A DNA stretch of 64,000 nt, taken from Colletes latitarsis. Lineage: Eukaryota > Arthropoda > Insecta > Hymenoptera > Colletidae. The notes under the pieces were generated by a model, which saw only the letters and a program-made list of their open reading frames with translations, was not told the DNA's origin and did no database searches. The translations under genes were made by a program, and so were the position numbers. Positions 24,310-35,897 of the stretch are shown piece after piece (positions within the stretch are counted from its first letter, which is position 1; every line of letters begins with the position of its first letter). The stretch covers positions 6,138,001 to 6,202,000 of the forward strand of contig NC_135143.1 in assembly GCF_051014445.1 (NCBI RefSeq), read 5' to 3'.

Positions 24310-24838
24310 TATATTTGTATACTTTTGTATTTTCGTGCAACAAGAATCTGAACGAAAGGAATGGAACAAACTATGGACCACAACCAAAAATCCATAACAC
24401 AATACAGCACTTCTATCAACAGATTCTTCCCTACACGATCAACAAAAAAGAACGTACTATAGTGGCTAGACTGAGACCTGAGCTCACGAAAATTTAACCG
24501 TATCACTTTATCAAGAAAAGAGATCCACCCCTTTATGAACGATGTCAAAGTCAGACAGTTCTAACAACCGTCAAGAAAAAAGTAACACATAAGGAAAATC
24601 AATATCTAAGAGGAAGTCTTGTATGTCGAAAATAACGATTGAAACGCTTCAAGCATATCCTCCCTATTCCCCAGACCGTGCATCCATAGACTTTTGCTTT
24701 TCTAAACATTTGGACAACTTTCTGAAAGATCGATTATTTCGAAACCGAAGAATACGATTATATATAACACATAACGTAAAAAAGATACGCATACTGTTCG
24801 TCAAGAAGCATCACACGGCAGTTAAAGTGTTAAGTTAA
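24310..24838 (+). pseudogene. Decayed mariner transposase, C-terminal part
   Basis: Frame 24623-24838 contains TIETLQAYPPYSPDRASIDF followed by CFSKHLDNFLKDR. This is the third catalytic-Asp region of mariner transposases (family form HPPYSPDLxPxD, then a helix with F..L..FL). The His before PPYSPD has become Tyr and the Leu after it Arg. A separate upstream frame (24315-24497) on the same strand may be the remnant of the middle of the protein (Q..LPYTINKKE), but alignment there is weak. Stops and frameshifts separate the pieces. Neither terminal repeat is recognisable. Confidence 0.65.
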
Positions 24839-26695
24839 AAGTAAAAGAAAACGGAAATATGAGTACGAAATAATGGTTGTATATTGTTAAGGACGGATGC
24901 TTCTCGAGTTCGACAAGAACTTAACGAGCGCCGGTACCTCCTAAAGCATAACGAGTGCCCCACTCGACGAGGGAATAAGAGACACCGCTCAAATTGGATT
25001 TTAATTTGAATTAATCTTCCTTTATAGACGGGAACGTGGCACCAAAGCTTGAAAGGGGGAGACTACAAAAGTTACATCGCGGATACACTGACAATGAGTA
25101 CCGTTTTTGTCTCCATGCTTGGATACCTGCTTCATGTACTGTAAACCGTCGAAAGGAAATTTTATATTTATGTCCTCGTTAGCACGCAAGTGCGTGCAGT
25201 TAAGGTTACGTTTTATTTAGAACCGACTGAGTTACTTCGAGATAAAAAATACTGTTTAAATGCAAACGTTATTTCGAACTTGTCTGATATACAACATATT
25301 CCGTTTCATTTTTAAGGGTAAATATAAACGGGGCTGTTACTTATGAAAGGGTAATAACCCCTAAATGGTGTCGTAGGGTCCAATGGACTCAACCAACTTT
25401 CGTAAATTGAAAATAAAAGCGTCATATGCCTTCCCACTTCGATGAAAAATGTTGTCAAGTTTTGTATAATATTTTGTCATTTAAGGGTTAAAAACAGGAA
25501 GTATTGGGTCAACACTTCAGTTAGTATGGATTTCATGGAACAGAATGAATAAAATCAGCGAAATCCTTCCCCAAAATTCAACTTGCTCCAAATTATGCGT
25601 ATTTATAATCAATTTTCAAGGGGACTCGAATGAAAAGTTTTATTGTAGAAAAATGTAGATAATTTAAACATCTTTTTAATACTACCCATAGGTCTCCAAT
25701 AATCATTTTCCAATATATCATTTTAAACTTACTATTTATTTCGTGCGCAAAAATTTACTTTTGTTTAGGAAGGTTGAAATTTAAAAACAAATGGAATTTA
25801 AAAATGGAATTTGCTAGCAGAAGTGTGTTTGAGCAAATGGAAATTATTTCGAATAAATGAAACGTTGTTTGATATGTACCGGCCTGATATATCGGACGTC
25901 TATGTATAACACACGTTGCGTCTTGCGAAACAACGGACATTGTAGCAAAGACCAGGTGTTTTGAACTTGGGAAACGTCAGGCATTGTTCCTCAGTCAAGC
26001 TGTTCGTTATGTATAAATCGACCGCAAATAGCAATTTCGATTCACCTTGACGTACCGCTTGATTGGTTGAACAATACGTTCGTAAACCGTTATCCTTTAA
26101 TTAGCAAGACATTTTCCACGTACGTTTTGTATTGAGGCAGGTATCGTTCTCTTTGTTTAGGAAATAATATCCAATGACATTCGAGGGATCCCTGAAAATT
26201 CACAGTTAAACCTAACTCACAATCGTTACGAATAATTTGATATTCAGTTTACCAACCAACGTCAAAGAGATCGGAGTCAAGAGGTTAATGTGGATATCTT
26301 GTTAGAAAAAATTTCAAAACGTGAAGTAAGTGCAATGTGAATTAGTGTTATGTCGAAAATATTTCAGTGCCGAGTGCTTCTCGAGTTTAAAGTCCGAATG
26401 TTATTTTAATAATATTGTTACGCTTGAAAATATTACATATATTTATTATTAAATTATATTTAATAGACTCATACAAAATTCATAAATCACCGAACATTTT
26501 GTTCGTCCATCTTGAAAAATGCAAATTAAGGTACGGATACAATATTATCTCTCTTATTATTTCGCTTCCATACATTTAATCATTTTAAGTTACTGCTTTA
26601 CTATATATTTTATAACACTCGTATGAAATTAAATGTGCAAGAAATAAATATTGATGATAAACGCGTTTAAAATCGAATTGTGAAATAAGTATTTA
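24839..26695. other. Non-coding DNA
   Basis: No gene or repeat is supported. A slightly GC-richer patch lies at 24890-25090. The 61-codon minus frame at 25755-25940 is unrecognised. Confidence 0.45.
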
Positions 26696-26700
26696 TAATT

Positions 26701-26715
26701 GCCGCCATATTTTGG
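26701..26715 (-). promoter_or_regulatory. YY1/Pho-like motif
   Basis: The minus strand reads CCAAAATATGGCGGC, which contains the AANATGGCGGC consensus bound by YY1 and its insect homologue Pleiohomeotic. Such sites often sit at promoters. It lies about 250 bases before the candidate coding exon at 26963. Binding is inferred from the motif only. Confidence 0.35.
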
Positions 26716-26962
26716 GAGAAGACATGCGCGCCAACGGTGAGAATGTGTAACTGGGCCTGAGGCGAATATGTGTAACGTGAGTTCGTTCGGTGTAGAATGT
26801 GCAGTGAGAAATGATCAGATACTTTTCTTTTATAATGTTAATATTTAATAGGTTAAATTCACGTGTGTTGTGTGATAATAATGTAATACATGTATAAGTT
26901 TTGAAAAATTTGGTGTTTTCCGTTTGATTCAACGTGATTTCTTCCTGCCATGTTTATAGGTT

Positions 26963-27013
26963 ATGGGTCTAGAAACACAAAACAAACCAACTCGTGGACA
27001 TTATTACAATAAG
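26963..27013 (+). CDS. Candidate first coding exon (17 codons)
   Basis: An ATG at 26963 opens 17 sense codons, MGLETQNKPTRGHYYNK, ending exactly at an AAG followed by gtaggaat, a plausible 5' splice donor in phase 0. Just upstream is tttatag (26953-26959), which could equally be a splice acceptor, and a YY1-like motif lies at 26701. The peptide is polar and balanced rather than the Ile/Phe/Lys mixture that random AT-rich DNA gives. I do not recognise the protein, found no second exon and cannot exclude chance. If real, the gene continues to the right on the plus strand. Confidence 0.25.
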
Positions 27014-28380
27014 GTAGGAATGGTATTAATAGTATTTTATAATTTACATCGCTTCGCAGTGTTAATTTGTTTCTTATTCTATGTTCATCAAGTGTTAAAA
27101 GTTAAAACGAAAACTTGAAAGATAATTTTGTATTTTCAAATATTTTACTATTTTTAACGCAAATGTTGTGAAGGTATCTTTAACCATTAAAAAGTTAATA
27201 ATACTCGATTAGTGTTACATACTGATTACATACTAGATGTAAACTCAGGGAAAAATTAACAACGAGGAGCGGTGACAAGTTTATAGATGCATAACTGTGA
27301 AAAACTTAATGCGACTCCATGCGAAAAAAAAGGATGCTTTGTATAAAACCATAAAGATTCTAAATTTAATTTGCAATAACTTTTGTTATGCTCGTTTTTA
27401 CCGTAGAAGCAACGGCAAATGAGATAGCGTATACGAATTTATGGTTGGCACACTTACAACTTACATTTCTGGTTAGAATTTTATTACGTCACGTAGGTTA
27501 GATTTAAGGTGAACTAACCTATAAATATGCGATCGCTGGTACAAACACATATACACATCTGCTTTTTATTCGTACGAATTTTAATTAACGTTAAATGTAT
27601 TGTTGCCTGTAATATATCAATATTTATAATTCCAACGTGATAGTAAGTGCACAGTAGCCAAAAATGTTGAAAAGCTGATTGCACATTAAAAACTTCTCCA
27701 CAAGTTCCTTATATTAGAGTTTTTGATTATGAATTTGATGGTAGATTAATGTTTCAATTAATTGGCTGTGAATAAAAAATGAAATTTTTTTTAAAAAGGA
27801 GCAAATTAAAAGTACATATAACAGTTAATGATTCATACTTGATTTACGAATTTTTTATTCAATTGTACGATTTCTTGAAATCTAACAAGTGATAATTTTG
27901 TATTTAAAATTTAACTAGTTATTTTTAAAATTAAAAAATTAAAACTTTATATAAAAAATAATGCAAAATTAAATATTAAATTCTTTTGAGTTTTGATCTT
28001 ATTATTGTCAAATTTAACTATTACTTTTACTATTTTATTTTTTCATTTTGTACTATTTATTTAATGGATAGTTTAACTGTATATGAGAACGTATCAAAGG
28101 GTTTAATAGATATGATTCAAAATATAATAGATTGAGGGGCATGCAAATTTCTTTTGTAAATAAAAATTTCAAACACTGAATAAAGGATACAGACTTTTTT
28201 ATATACATATAGTAAAATGAAATTTTGTTTCGCGATGGATGAAAGTTTATCCGAATAACTGTTGAATGAAATAGGCCTTGCAATTAAATCACTATACAGT
28301 ATTTATATTCTGCTTCTGTTCTAATCAAATTTTGTCCATCTCTGACAGAAAAACGTAATCATTGTTTATTATATTTTCAT
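27014..28380. other. AT-rich non-coding DNA (possible intron)
   Basis: Very AT-rich with long T and A runs at 27880-28060. If the exon ending at 27013 is real this is the start of its first intron. No matching downstream exon was found. Confidence 0.4.
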
Positions 28381-28384
28381 CATT

Positions 28385-28605
28385 TTGTACATTCAAATAT
28401 CTCGTAAACAACGAGTTTTCAGGAGATATATTAAATGCAAAATATTTTGAGTTTCAAAGAAAAAATTCCACTGCTCTATTTATTTTTCATTTAACCTTAA
28501 AAACGCTCGTCGAATACAAAGTAAAAAGTTGTATTTGAACAAAAATACGTTGTTTTCGAGACATATAGATGTAAAGTTCTTGAACGAAAACTTTCTATAA
28601 TTTTT
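28385..28605. mobile_element. Short degenerate foldback element
   Basis: The left arm has caaatatctcgtaaacaac and the right arm, reverse-complemented, tctatatgtctcgaaaacaa. The parts next to each arm (atattaaatgcaaaat, tctatttatttttcattt) resemble the left arm of the larger foldback at 31831-32645. It appears to be a shorter, older relative of that element. Confidence 0.55.
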
Positions 28606-29587
28606 TGTTACGAAGGTTTATATTGTTCCGTTAGTTTATAATAGTATCGTATTTCAGTCACAGTTCAACAGTTTTTACAAAAATGGAGAATATAGTATAG
28701 TCTCATCGCTTGATCCCATAGTATTTCAAATAACGTCGATAGTGTATCACAAATGGCGCCTAGTCGGCGTAAAAGAGAATTAGAAGTAAACTTTAGGAAA
28801 AATTTGAACGTTTCACGCGACGCAAACGACGAATTTTTTAAACTCGATGGTACGGCCATGCAACTATAGGGCGTCGTTTTCCATATAATTAAGAAGAAAT
28901 GCGAAGGTTGGAAAGAAAGACGGTAATAGCTTTGGCGAGAATAAGAGATAAGTAACTTCCTCTCATTCGGTAGAAAAGTGGGTCCGTCTCCTATTTGTAC
29001 GCACTTCTTTTTTTCCATTCGTTTGCTCCAACAGATGAAGGGAAAAAATTGCTGGTGAACGACGCGAGGAGGATCATCTCGACCTGAATTTTTCGTATTT
29101 TCCAAGCGGTAGAGTCGGTGCTTTCGCCGTCGGGCACAATATTTTTGCAGGTTACCCGCGAATGGAGGCATCTGCGAATGAATAATCCACATCGACTAAT
29201 ATCTCGTTATTTCGTTTCATTAGCATTGTTACTCATTATGCGATCTACAATTTGTATTTCGTATACGAAAGCAGGGACCTCAGATTTTTAACCTTACCTC
29301 GAATTTAGTTTTTGTTGCAAACTGTTAGCCTGTTTTCCATATCTAGCCCGTAAACATTTGTTCAAATTTTTGGTATGATAAATAGAAATATTCAATAGTT
29401 CGATGATGTAATTTCCATTACAATTTATAAGCAACAGGGTATGTTTGTGTCAAATGTTTGAAAGGAAAGTTGCAAACTCTACTACAACTCTTAATCGTTT
29501 ATTCGTTATTTGTTATTCGTTCAATATTATTAGTTTGTAGAGTAAGCATTTCGTCCTGTCTGCTAATGGGCAGTCGAGGAATGTATA
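28606..29587. other. Non-coding DNA with a 175-codon chance frame
   Basis: The minus frame at 28665-29192 is the longest opening in the window. Its translation is rich in Arg, Ser, Lys and Phe, shows no domain or repeat, and has no splice or promoter support. It spans a purine/pyrimidine-biased patch (28890-29130), which favours chance opening. I do not call it a gene. Confidence 0.4.
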
Positions 29588-30923
29588 CAGGGTGTTCGGC
29601 CACCCCTGGAAAAATTTTAATGGGGAATTCTAAAGATCAAAATAAGACAAAAATCAGAAATACCAATTTGTTGATGAAGGCCTCGTTAAACAGTTATTAA
29701 CGTTTAAAGTTCCGACGGTACTGAATTTTTTTTCTCGAAAATGCGTAAGATTCGGAGGTATGTCTATTTACCAAAAATGATTGTAATTGACCCCTGCAAC
29801 CGAAAATAATTTTTCCAAAACGATTTCAAATTTTTTCCCCCCGTCGAAAAATTTCACACCTTCTCGATTTTTTTCTAAAAAGTGGGTAGGATTTCGGGGG
29901 TATGTCTATTCACCAAAAATGATTGTAATTAACCCCCGCAATCGAAAATAATTTTTCCAGAACGATTTGAAATTTTTTAATTTTGTCGAAAAATTTCACA
30001 ACTACTCGAATTTTTTTCTTGAAACTGGTTAGGATTTCGACGGTATGTCTATTGATCAAAAATGATTGTAATTGACCCCCGCAACCGAAAATAATTTTTT
30101 CAGAATTAATTAAAAATTTTTTTTTTCGTCGAAAAATTTAGGCACCTACCCCCTACCCCCTTGTCGATTTTTCTTAAAAATTCGTTTTTCATGTTTAGTA
30201 ATTTTGTTTGACACCCTACAGAAAAGTTGTCTAATACTTTTTTGTAGGTACCCAGGAGCTCTGTTTCAGAAAAAAGTTTCATTGAAAGATATTCACTATT
30301 GTAGGAGTTATGGCTGTTTGAAAATTGAACCATTTTTATGGGGTTTTTCTCATTTTGCGGGGTCAAGGACCAACTTTTCGAATATTTTTGCGATTTGTAC
30401 ATATTCTCCATCAAAATATGCGTAGTTTGCTTTTTTAAACATTAAAATCGTCCAATCCGTTCAGAAGTTATGACGTTTTAAAGATTTGCATGAAAATTCG
30501 GGCAGACATTTCTGGCTAGAAATTATATTTTCGGTAAGGAATTTTTTCCTCTAAAGTGCGTAGGATTTCGGGGGTATGTGTAATGACCAAAAATGATTGT
30601 AATTGACCCCCGCAGCCAAAAATAATTTTTTTAGAATGATTTGAAAAATTTTTTTTTCGCCGAAAAATTTCAGCACCTACTCAAATTTTTTTCTCGATAT
30701 TGCGTAGGATTTCGAAGATATACCTATTCACCAAAAATGATTATAATTGGTCCCCGCAACCGAAAGTAATTTTTCCAGAGTGATTTGAAATTTTTCTAAT
30801 TTAATTTTGTTAATAACTTTTTCACGAAGCCTCAATCAAGAAATTGATATTCTTGATTTTCGTGTTATTTTGGCCTCTAGAATCCTGTATTAAAATTTTT
30901 CCCAGGGGTGGCCGAACACTCTG
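29588..30923 (-). mobile_element. Family A long-TIR element, full copy (1336 bp)
   Basis: It begins CAGGGTGTTCGGCCACCCCT and ends with the inverse, flanked by TA at 29586-29587 and 30924-30925. The two ends are complementary for about 115 bp, through ...aataagac.aaaatcag... to gttattaac. The core is a tandem array: the word aatgattgtaatt recurs with ttg at 29781, 29923, 30066, 30597 and about 30737, i.e. ~142-bp units and one ~530-bp step that includes a ~390-bp extra block. That block holds a 102-codon frame (30106-30414) which shadows frames in other copies. The core is in the opposite orientation to the copies at 11.1 and 35.9 kb. TA target and long inverted ends suggest a non-autonomous Tc1/mariner-type element. 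Confidence 0.9.
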
Positions 30924-30940
30924 TATGTAGAAATAAGGAG

Positions 30941-31003
30941 TCCGTCGAGCACTTGTGAGAGAGCGTAGCCGTCTGTTGACGAGTGCGGGAAGTGTCGTCA
31001 CAA
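30941..31003 (-). repeat. Dispersed ~60-bp repeat with CTCF-like core, copy 2 (degenerate)
   Basis: The sequence gtcgagcacttgtgagagag, then tagccgtctgttgacgagtg and gtcgtcaca matches the copies at 18574 and 52864. Its core on the minus strand is TCAACAGACGGCTA, two changes away from copy 1, so the CTCF-like match is weakened here. It starts 16 bases after the TA that closes the family A element. Confidence 0.6.
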
Positions 31004-31828
31004 GTTATTCCTTTATTCATCACAGCGTCGAATGAACGAAGTTCTATTACTTCACATTTGAAGGTCAGTGTTAAAGAATAAAAAAAAAACAAACAACTGT
31101 TAATGTTTTATTGTTAGTTTGAACGGAACCGAATAGATATATCGTCAATATCGATCGGTATTAGGGATACAGTAGTAATAATCTATTTAAATTTATTGAC
31201 TGACATGATTGACATTTATTCGTTATTCACAAATAAACAGCGCACATATTTACAAACTTTTTTCATTGTTTGCATGCCTTTTATTCACCGAAGTACGTAC
31301 CATAAGTTATAAAACGCATCGTACGAGAAAATATATTATCGACTGTTTGTACAAATTGCGATCGGATCAAATTTTAATTTCTCTTTCCACAAAATCATCC
31401 ATGAGCGTTCAATTTCACAGTTCCATTGCCGACATGGATTCCAGATCGACTATTGTAGATTTCTGCATACTGATTCATAGCTTTTAAGAGGATTGCGTAA
31501 ATATCATAAAATTGCAGTAGAGTTTGGCGACAACGTTTTATCAGTTTCACATAATTGTCCATGAACGATATCGCGCAGCGTAACGACGTCGCCCTGCAGA
31601 CTGCTAAATTTTAATAACCGTTTCCGCCGATCTCGTTCACGTAACTATTGCCATTTTCATTCTAGCCCGTGTCGTGAATTATTTTCGTGCATATTTCGCG
31701 CGCTTACGAATTTATTTTTTACTCAACCTGATCGACTAATCACAATTCTACGACCAAACGAATAAGAAATAAATTTTTGAAGAGGATGCACGAACAGAGT
31801 GTAAATATCGATTCACTATTATCCCTAT
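31004..31828. other. Non-coding DNA
   Basis: No gene or repeat is supported. The 92-codon plus frame at 31209-31487 is unrecognised. Confidence 0.4.
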
Positions 31829-31830
31829 AG

Positions 31831-32645
31831 TATAAGGCGTTCATATGAAAACTTCAAATCTAAATATCTCGAAAACAATACATTTTCGAGAAAAATGTTA
31901 AATATAAAATTCAAGGTTTCAAGGGGAAATACAACCATTTTATTTATTTTTTATTTGTTGAACATTTTCAAGGTTATTTGAAGAATAACTTTTTTTTTTA
32001 AGGGATACCTATACTTTTATTTGCAGATTCTTATTCTGAACAAAAAAAGGATAAACTTTATCTTACAAGCATGTTTAATAAAATAACAAATTTGTTTACT
32101 TGTAAAACTTCTTTATCTTTTTTTATGACTGAATGATGACGAACCAGTAACGATTATACATGAAAAGTGAATTTCACAACTGATTGTATTATTGCTTAGC
32201 AGAAAATGATGATCATTTTGAAAATGTGTTACAAAAATAGGAGCTGTTATGAAGATAATCTATTGTTTCAAAATTTTGTTCATGTTGTGGAGATGTAGTA
32301 AAACAGCCACGTGAGAAAGTGTAATTATTATCGATTTATCAAGATTCAGTCATAAGCAAAATAAAAAAGTTTCATAAGTGAACAAATTTGTTATATTTTA
32401 TTAAATGTCCTTGTAAGATAAAATTTGACAAAAAAATGTTTCGTACAAAAGTTTGTTCTTTTTTTGCGTGGAATAAGAATCTATTTATGAAAATATTGAT
32501 TTCTATTTAAGAAAATAAAGTTACTTTTCAAATAACCTTGTAAACGTTCAACAAATAAAAAATAAATAAAATAAATGTCTTTTCCCCTTGAAATGTGTTG
32601 TTTTCGAGATATTTAGATTAAAAGTTTTCAAATGAATGAGCTATT
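31831..32645. mobile_element. Foldback element with ~300-bp inverted arms
   Basis: The left arm (31831-32140) and right arm (about 32340-32645) are reverse complements over most of their length. Matching landmarks are caaatctaaatatctcgaaa with its inverse near 32600, tttatttattttttatttgttgaac with its inverse near 32550, gattcttattc with its inverse near 32470, and tttttatgactgaat with its inverse near 32345. The arms have diverged by scattered substitutions and small indels. The ~200-bp loop is non-coding. An RNA or single strand of this region could form a long imperfect hairpin. Confidence 0.88.
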
Positions 32646-33084
32646 AGATATAAAAATGTTTTTATATTAATACCTTACAATACGTGTTTTATATATTCGA
32701 ATATAATTGTTTAACACACAAATTGATTTGAACGAAGAGTTAATTTCCAATGCAGACGATTTTTTTTAATTTCCTTCAAAGATTGGCAATTTGTAAGAAC
32801 AACTCGCGGTATAAAACGTTAGTGTGTTAACAACAGCGAAAGCGTAGTCAAGGATGAAGATGGGACAGTGTCACGGGAAAAACGTAAACAATTTATGTTA
32901 ATTAACGGTGGCTTTTGCCCGTGTCCAACGCCCGTCAGATGGGAACGATTCGTTGCTTTGCTTCTCTGGAAACTCGCTCGACGTTTCTCGTTGCGTATTT
33001 CAAAAACACGGTCCTTAGATCATTTTCAGGTACAGTTCCCATTGTAGAGCTTTGCGAACGTAAATTGAAAATAAAACGAATGTA
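32646..33084. other. Non-coding DNA
   Basis: Nothing is supported. The GC content rises from about 32830 towards the frame that starts at 33085. Confidence 0.4.
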
Positions 33085-33363
33085 ATGAAGTATCGTGTTC
33101 CGTGTATCTTTTATTGGAAGTTCCGTTTCGTGCCTTTTAAGACGTTAAGTAATAAGTTTCAGAACGAAATTACTTCGACGAATCAGTTCCCTCTGGAACA
33201 AATGAAAACGATTCGGAATTACTTATCGCGGGAATGGAGTAGCAAATATTGTTTTACGTTGTCGAGTATAATCACGGGACTGTTTCTCGTTTCGTTGGTT
33301 CGGAACATTTTGAAATTGTACGATAAGTTGCCCGGTCGCGTAATATCGAGCTGCGAACAATGA
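33085..33363 (+). CDS. Possible 92-aa single-span membrane protein
   Basis: This single open frame from ATG to TGA has a basic, polar N-terminal half and one hydrophobic stretch at about residues 56-75 (CFTLSSIITGLFLVSLVRNI) flanked by Lys and Arg, followed by a short polar tail. Third codon positions are rich in G and C (ACG, TCG, TTG, CGG) compared with neighbouring AT-rich DNA, which is some evidence for coding. I recognise no family, see no promoter or polyadenylation signal, and the local GC rise alone could keep the frame open. It is listed as a hypothesis. Confidence 0.22.
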   Translation: MKYRVPCIFYWKFRFVPFKTLSNKFQNEITSTNQFPLEQMKTIRNYLSREWSSKYCFTLSSIITGLFLVSLVRNILKLYDKLPGRVISSCEQ

Positions 33364-33868
33364 TGGCCTTCTTCTTTAACATCTTCGTTTTCTATGAAAT
33401 ACAGAGATTTGGAGAAACGTAGATTACGGTTGGTATCACGAGCCGTGGCAAAAACTGGGTCTATCGTCAGGAACCAGTAATAAGATAAGGTTTTGTACCC
33501 ATTCGTTCGTTAGGCGCGATAGAACCGAATACCGGAAGGAGTTTCGAGATTACCAGAAATAGAATGAAAATATGTGCGTATAACCAGAACGAAGAGGTAT
33601 AGATGTATATAAAAACTCAGACGATAAGCACTAATTCCATGAATGAAGAGATACAAGTTGAAAACTGGGAGGTCGTGTTATCGTTTTGTTTTTTATCCGA
33701 GCTATTCACTTATTTAAGAGATAAGAGAAATCTAGGAGTGGTTTCGTCAATAACGAAATATTTCACTTGACAGCGTTTTGAGGGAACTGTGATAATTAAA
33801 TATCAATGACAGAAATTTCTATTATCTAAAATTATTCCGAAGAAAACTTGTGCCACGTTTCTTTCAAA
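33364..33868. other. Non-coding DNA
   Basis: No gene or repeat is supported. Confidence 0.4.
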
Positions 33869-34084
33869 TAAACGAATCACTCTGGGTCCGTGAGGACCCA
33901 AATTATTTCTTTCAGAGTCTTGCAGTTTTGGTCTTTAATAAATAATAATAATATTGTTGTTAAGCGAGCTTGATAAAGAATTTACAGATACGATAACGCA
34001 CAAATTAAAGTAGAAACCTTGTACTGGAGTGTAAAATAATAAAATTCAGATTCGGGTCAGAATGGACCCTGAGTCTGAGGATTA
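33869..34084. mobile_element. Degenerate MITE with CTGGGTCC ends
   Basis: The left end has cactctgggtccgtgaggac and the right end, reverse-complemented, gactcagggtccattctgac. The order GGGTCC..tgAGGACCC at the left forms a small hairpin. TTAA is present at the right (34082-34085) and eroded at the left. Structure and length (about 216 bp) suit an old piggyBac-like MITE. Confidence 0.5.
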
Positions 34085-35440
34085 AAATAAATTTTAGTGA
34101 TTTATGATTTTTCGATTACAACCGATTCGTGAATTTAGTCCGAGTAAAATTTGAATCCATCTTTTCTTAAATATACTGTACAATGTAGCTATATTTATTT
34201 TTTAACTTTTTTAAAACATACACTTTTTTTACGCCGTTCTTTTACTTTACACCGCTCTTTTTTGCGCGGTACACGTTCGCCGTGTAACAAGAGAACTGTG
34301 TTTTTTACTTTAGCCTATAATTTTTAAATATTTGTCGAAACATGTACCAGAATTGCAACAAAATTAAAGGTAACTAACGCATATTCGTAGATTTGAAAAT
34401 CTAGATAACAGTAATATTTTATTCGATAATTCTAAATATATAGGTAGTTGTATGGTTATAGTATAAATGGAACAATTAATTAACGAGCTGCGGGCAATCG
34501 TGCTACTGTGGTCTGGGTCGAAAAATTAAGTAAGATTTAAACAAATAATCTACTTTCCTTTATCTCTTTCTGGTCAATATACGAGTAATTTCATCTCCAT
34601 ATAAAATAGATATCAATAAATTTCATGAATACGCATTCGAATCAGCTATATATTTCGTACAAAATTATGGATGATATTATTAAGTTATACATTAAATTTC
34701 AGCACGATGATATATAACTCTGTTATTTTGGAAGTTATTTAAATTTATTAGGTTATAAATTAGATTTTAGCGTTATTTTTGATAAATGAAAACTTGGTTA
34801 TAAAATAAAAAGTAAAAATAAGCTTAGAAATACCTTAATTGATATATTCTTCACCCAATTCGACCACTTCTCTTCAGTGATTTCAGGAAGAAAAATTTTA
34901 AACCGACTACTATTAGATTTCTTTGCTATTTTTTACATTTTGGTCTCAAATTTAGTGCTTTAGACTCCGAAACAAGTGAAAATCAATATGGGAAAGATCT
35001 GGACTGAATATTGGATTTTCCAATACTTCTTAGCTCGTTTCTTTGAGGTTTATCCGCGTTTGATTGAGTTTGATCATGTTTGATCGTGTTTACTCAGTCG
35101 AAATACAAATCTTCAATGACGTTGACAACACTCCGTCAATGATCATCGACTGTCAAATTTTTATACAATCTCAAATATCATTCAAATGTTACACACCTGC
35201 TAACGATGACTAAATTCATAAGTAGCATTAACATTCATGGTGGCTTTTCATCCTTTACATTCTTCAAAAACTCGTAGCACAACAACTGCCGAATTTCCAC
35301 TCGTAGAAGTTCCATTTCCAGAATATCATGTGCATATAGTACATTAAGCCGCATCAAACACTCTAACAAATGAAAAAAGAGACTTTTAGATAGCTTCCAA
35401 AATAACAGAGTTATTGTATCATAGTACTGAACTTTAGTTT
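34085..35440. other. AT-rich non-coding DNA
   Basis: No gene or repeat is supported. The 69-codon minus frame at 35235-35444 is unrecognised. Confidence 0.45.
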
Positions 35441-35444
35441 GCAA

Positions 35445-35760
35445 GCTAGGTTTTTTGGGTTCTTAATGTTGTTACTTTTAATTGTTTCATAATTATTTCC
35501 TAACCTTCGTTTAATTATGGTATTAAAAGATTTGTTCTTTTTATTCAAAACAATAGCTTTCTTGTAGAAATTTTGCCAAGTGTATAGCAATTTTGAGTCT
35601 CCCATCGCGTTGCGGTTATTAAACATAAACGTTAAATCTTTTGGGTTCTTAATGCTGTTACTATTTATTCTCTCTTAATTATTGCCTAACCTTCGTTTAA
35701 TTATATTGTTAAAAGATATGATTGTTTTTAACATTACATTTACGGAAAGCGTCAATTTGT
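35445..35760. repeat. 186-bp tandem repeat, copies 1 and 2
   Basis: The word gggttcttaatg begins at 35457 and 35643, each followed by tgttact, aattat, cctaaccttcgtttaatta and gttaaaagat. A third copy lies at 37555-37625, beyond the family A insertion, so the array was probably contiguous before that insertion. Confidence 0.85.
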
Positions 35761-35897
35761 CAAATTGCATATTTACAATTGCAGAACGCATAAATACTAT
35801 TTTTTAACTACTTATGTTGAATTTGATTGATGCAATGGCATGAATATATATTCTAATTAAAAGAAAAATCGTAGTTTTGAAAGGTATTAATAAAATA

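Noticed and set aside
28665..29192. Longest open frame in the window (175 codons, minus strand) as a gene
   Set aside because: No motif, no start or splice context, biased composition over a purine/pyrimidine patch, and no sign of codon preference.
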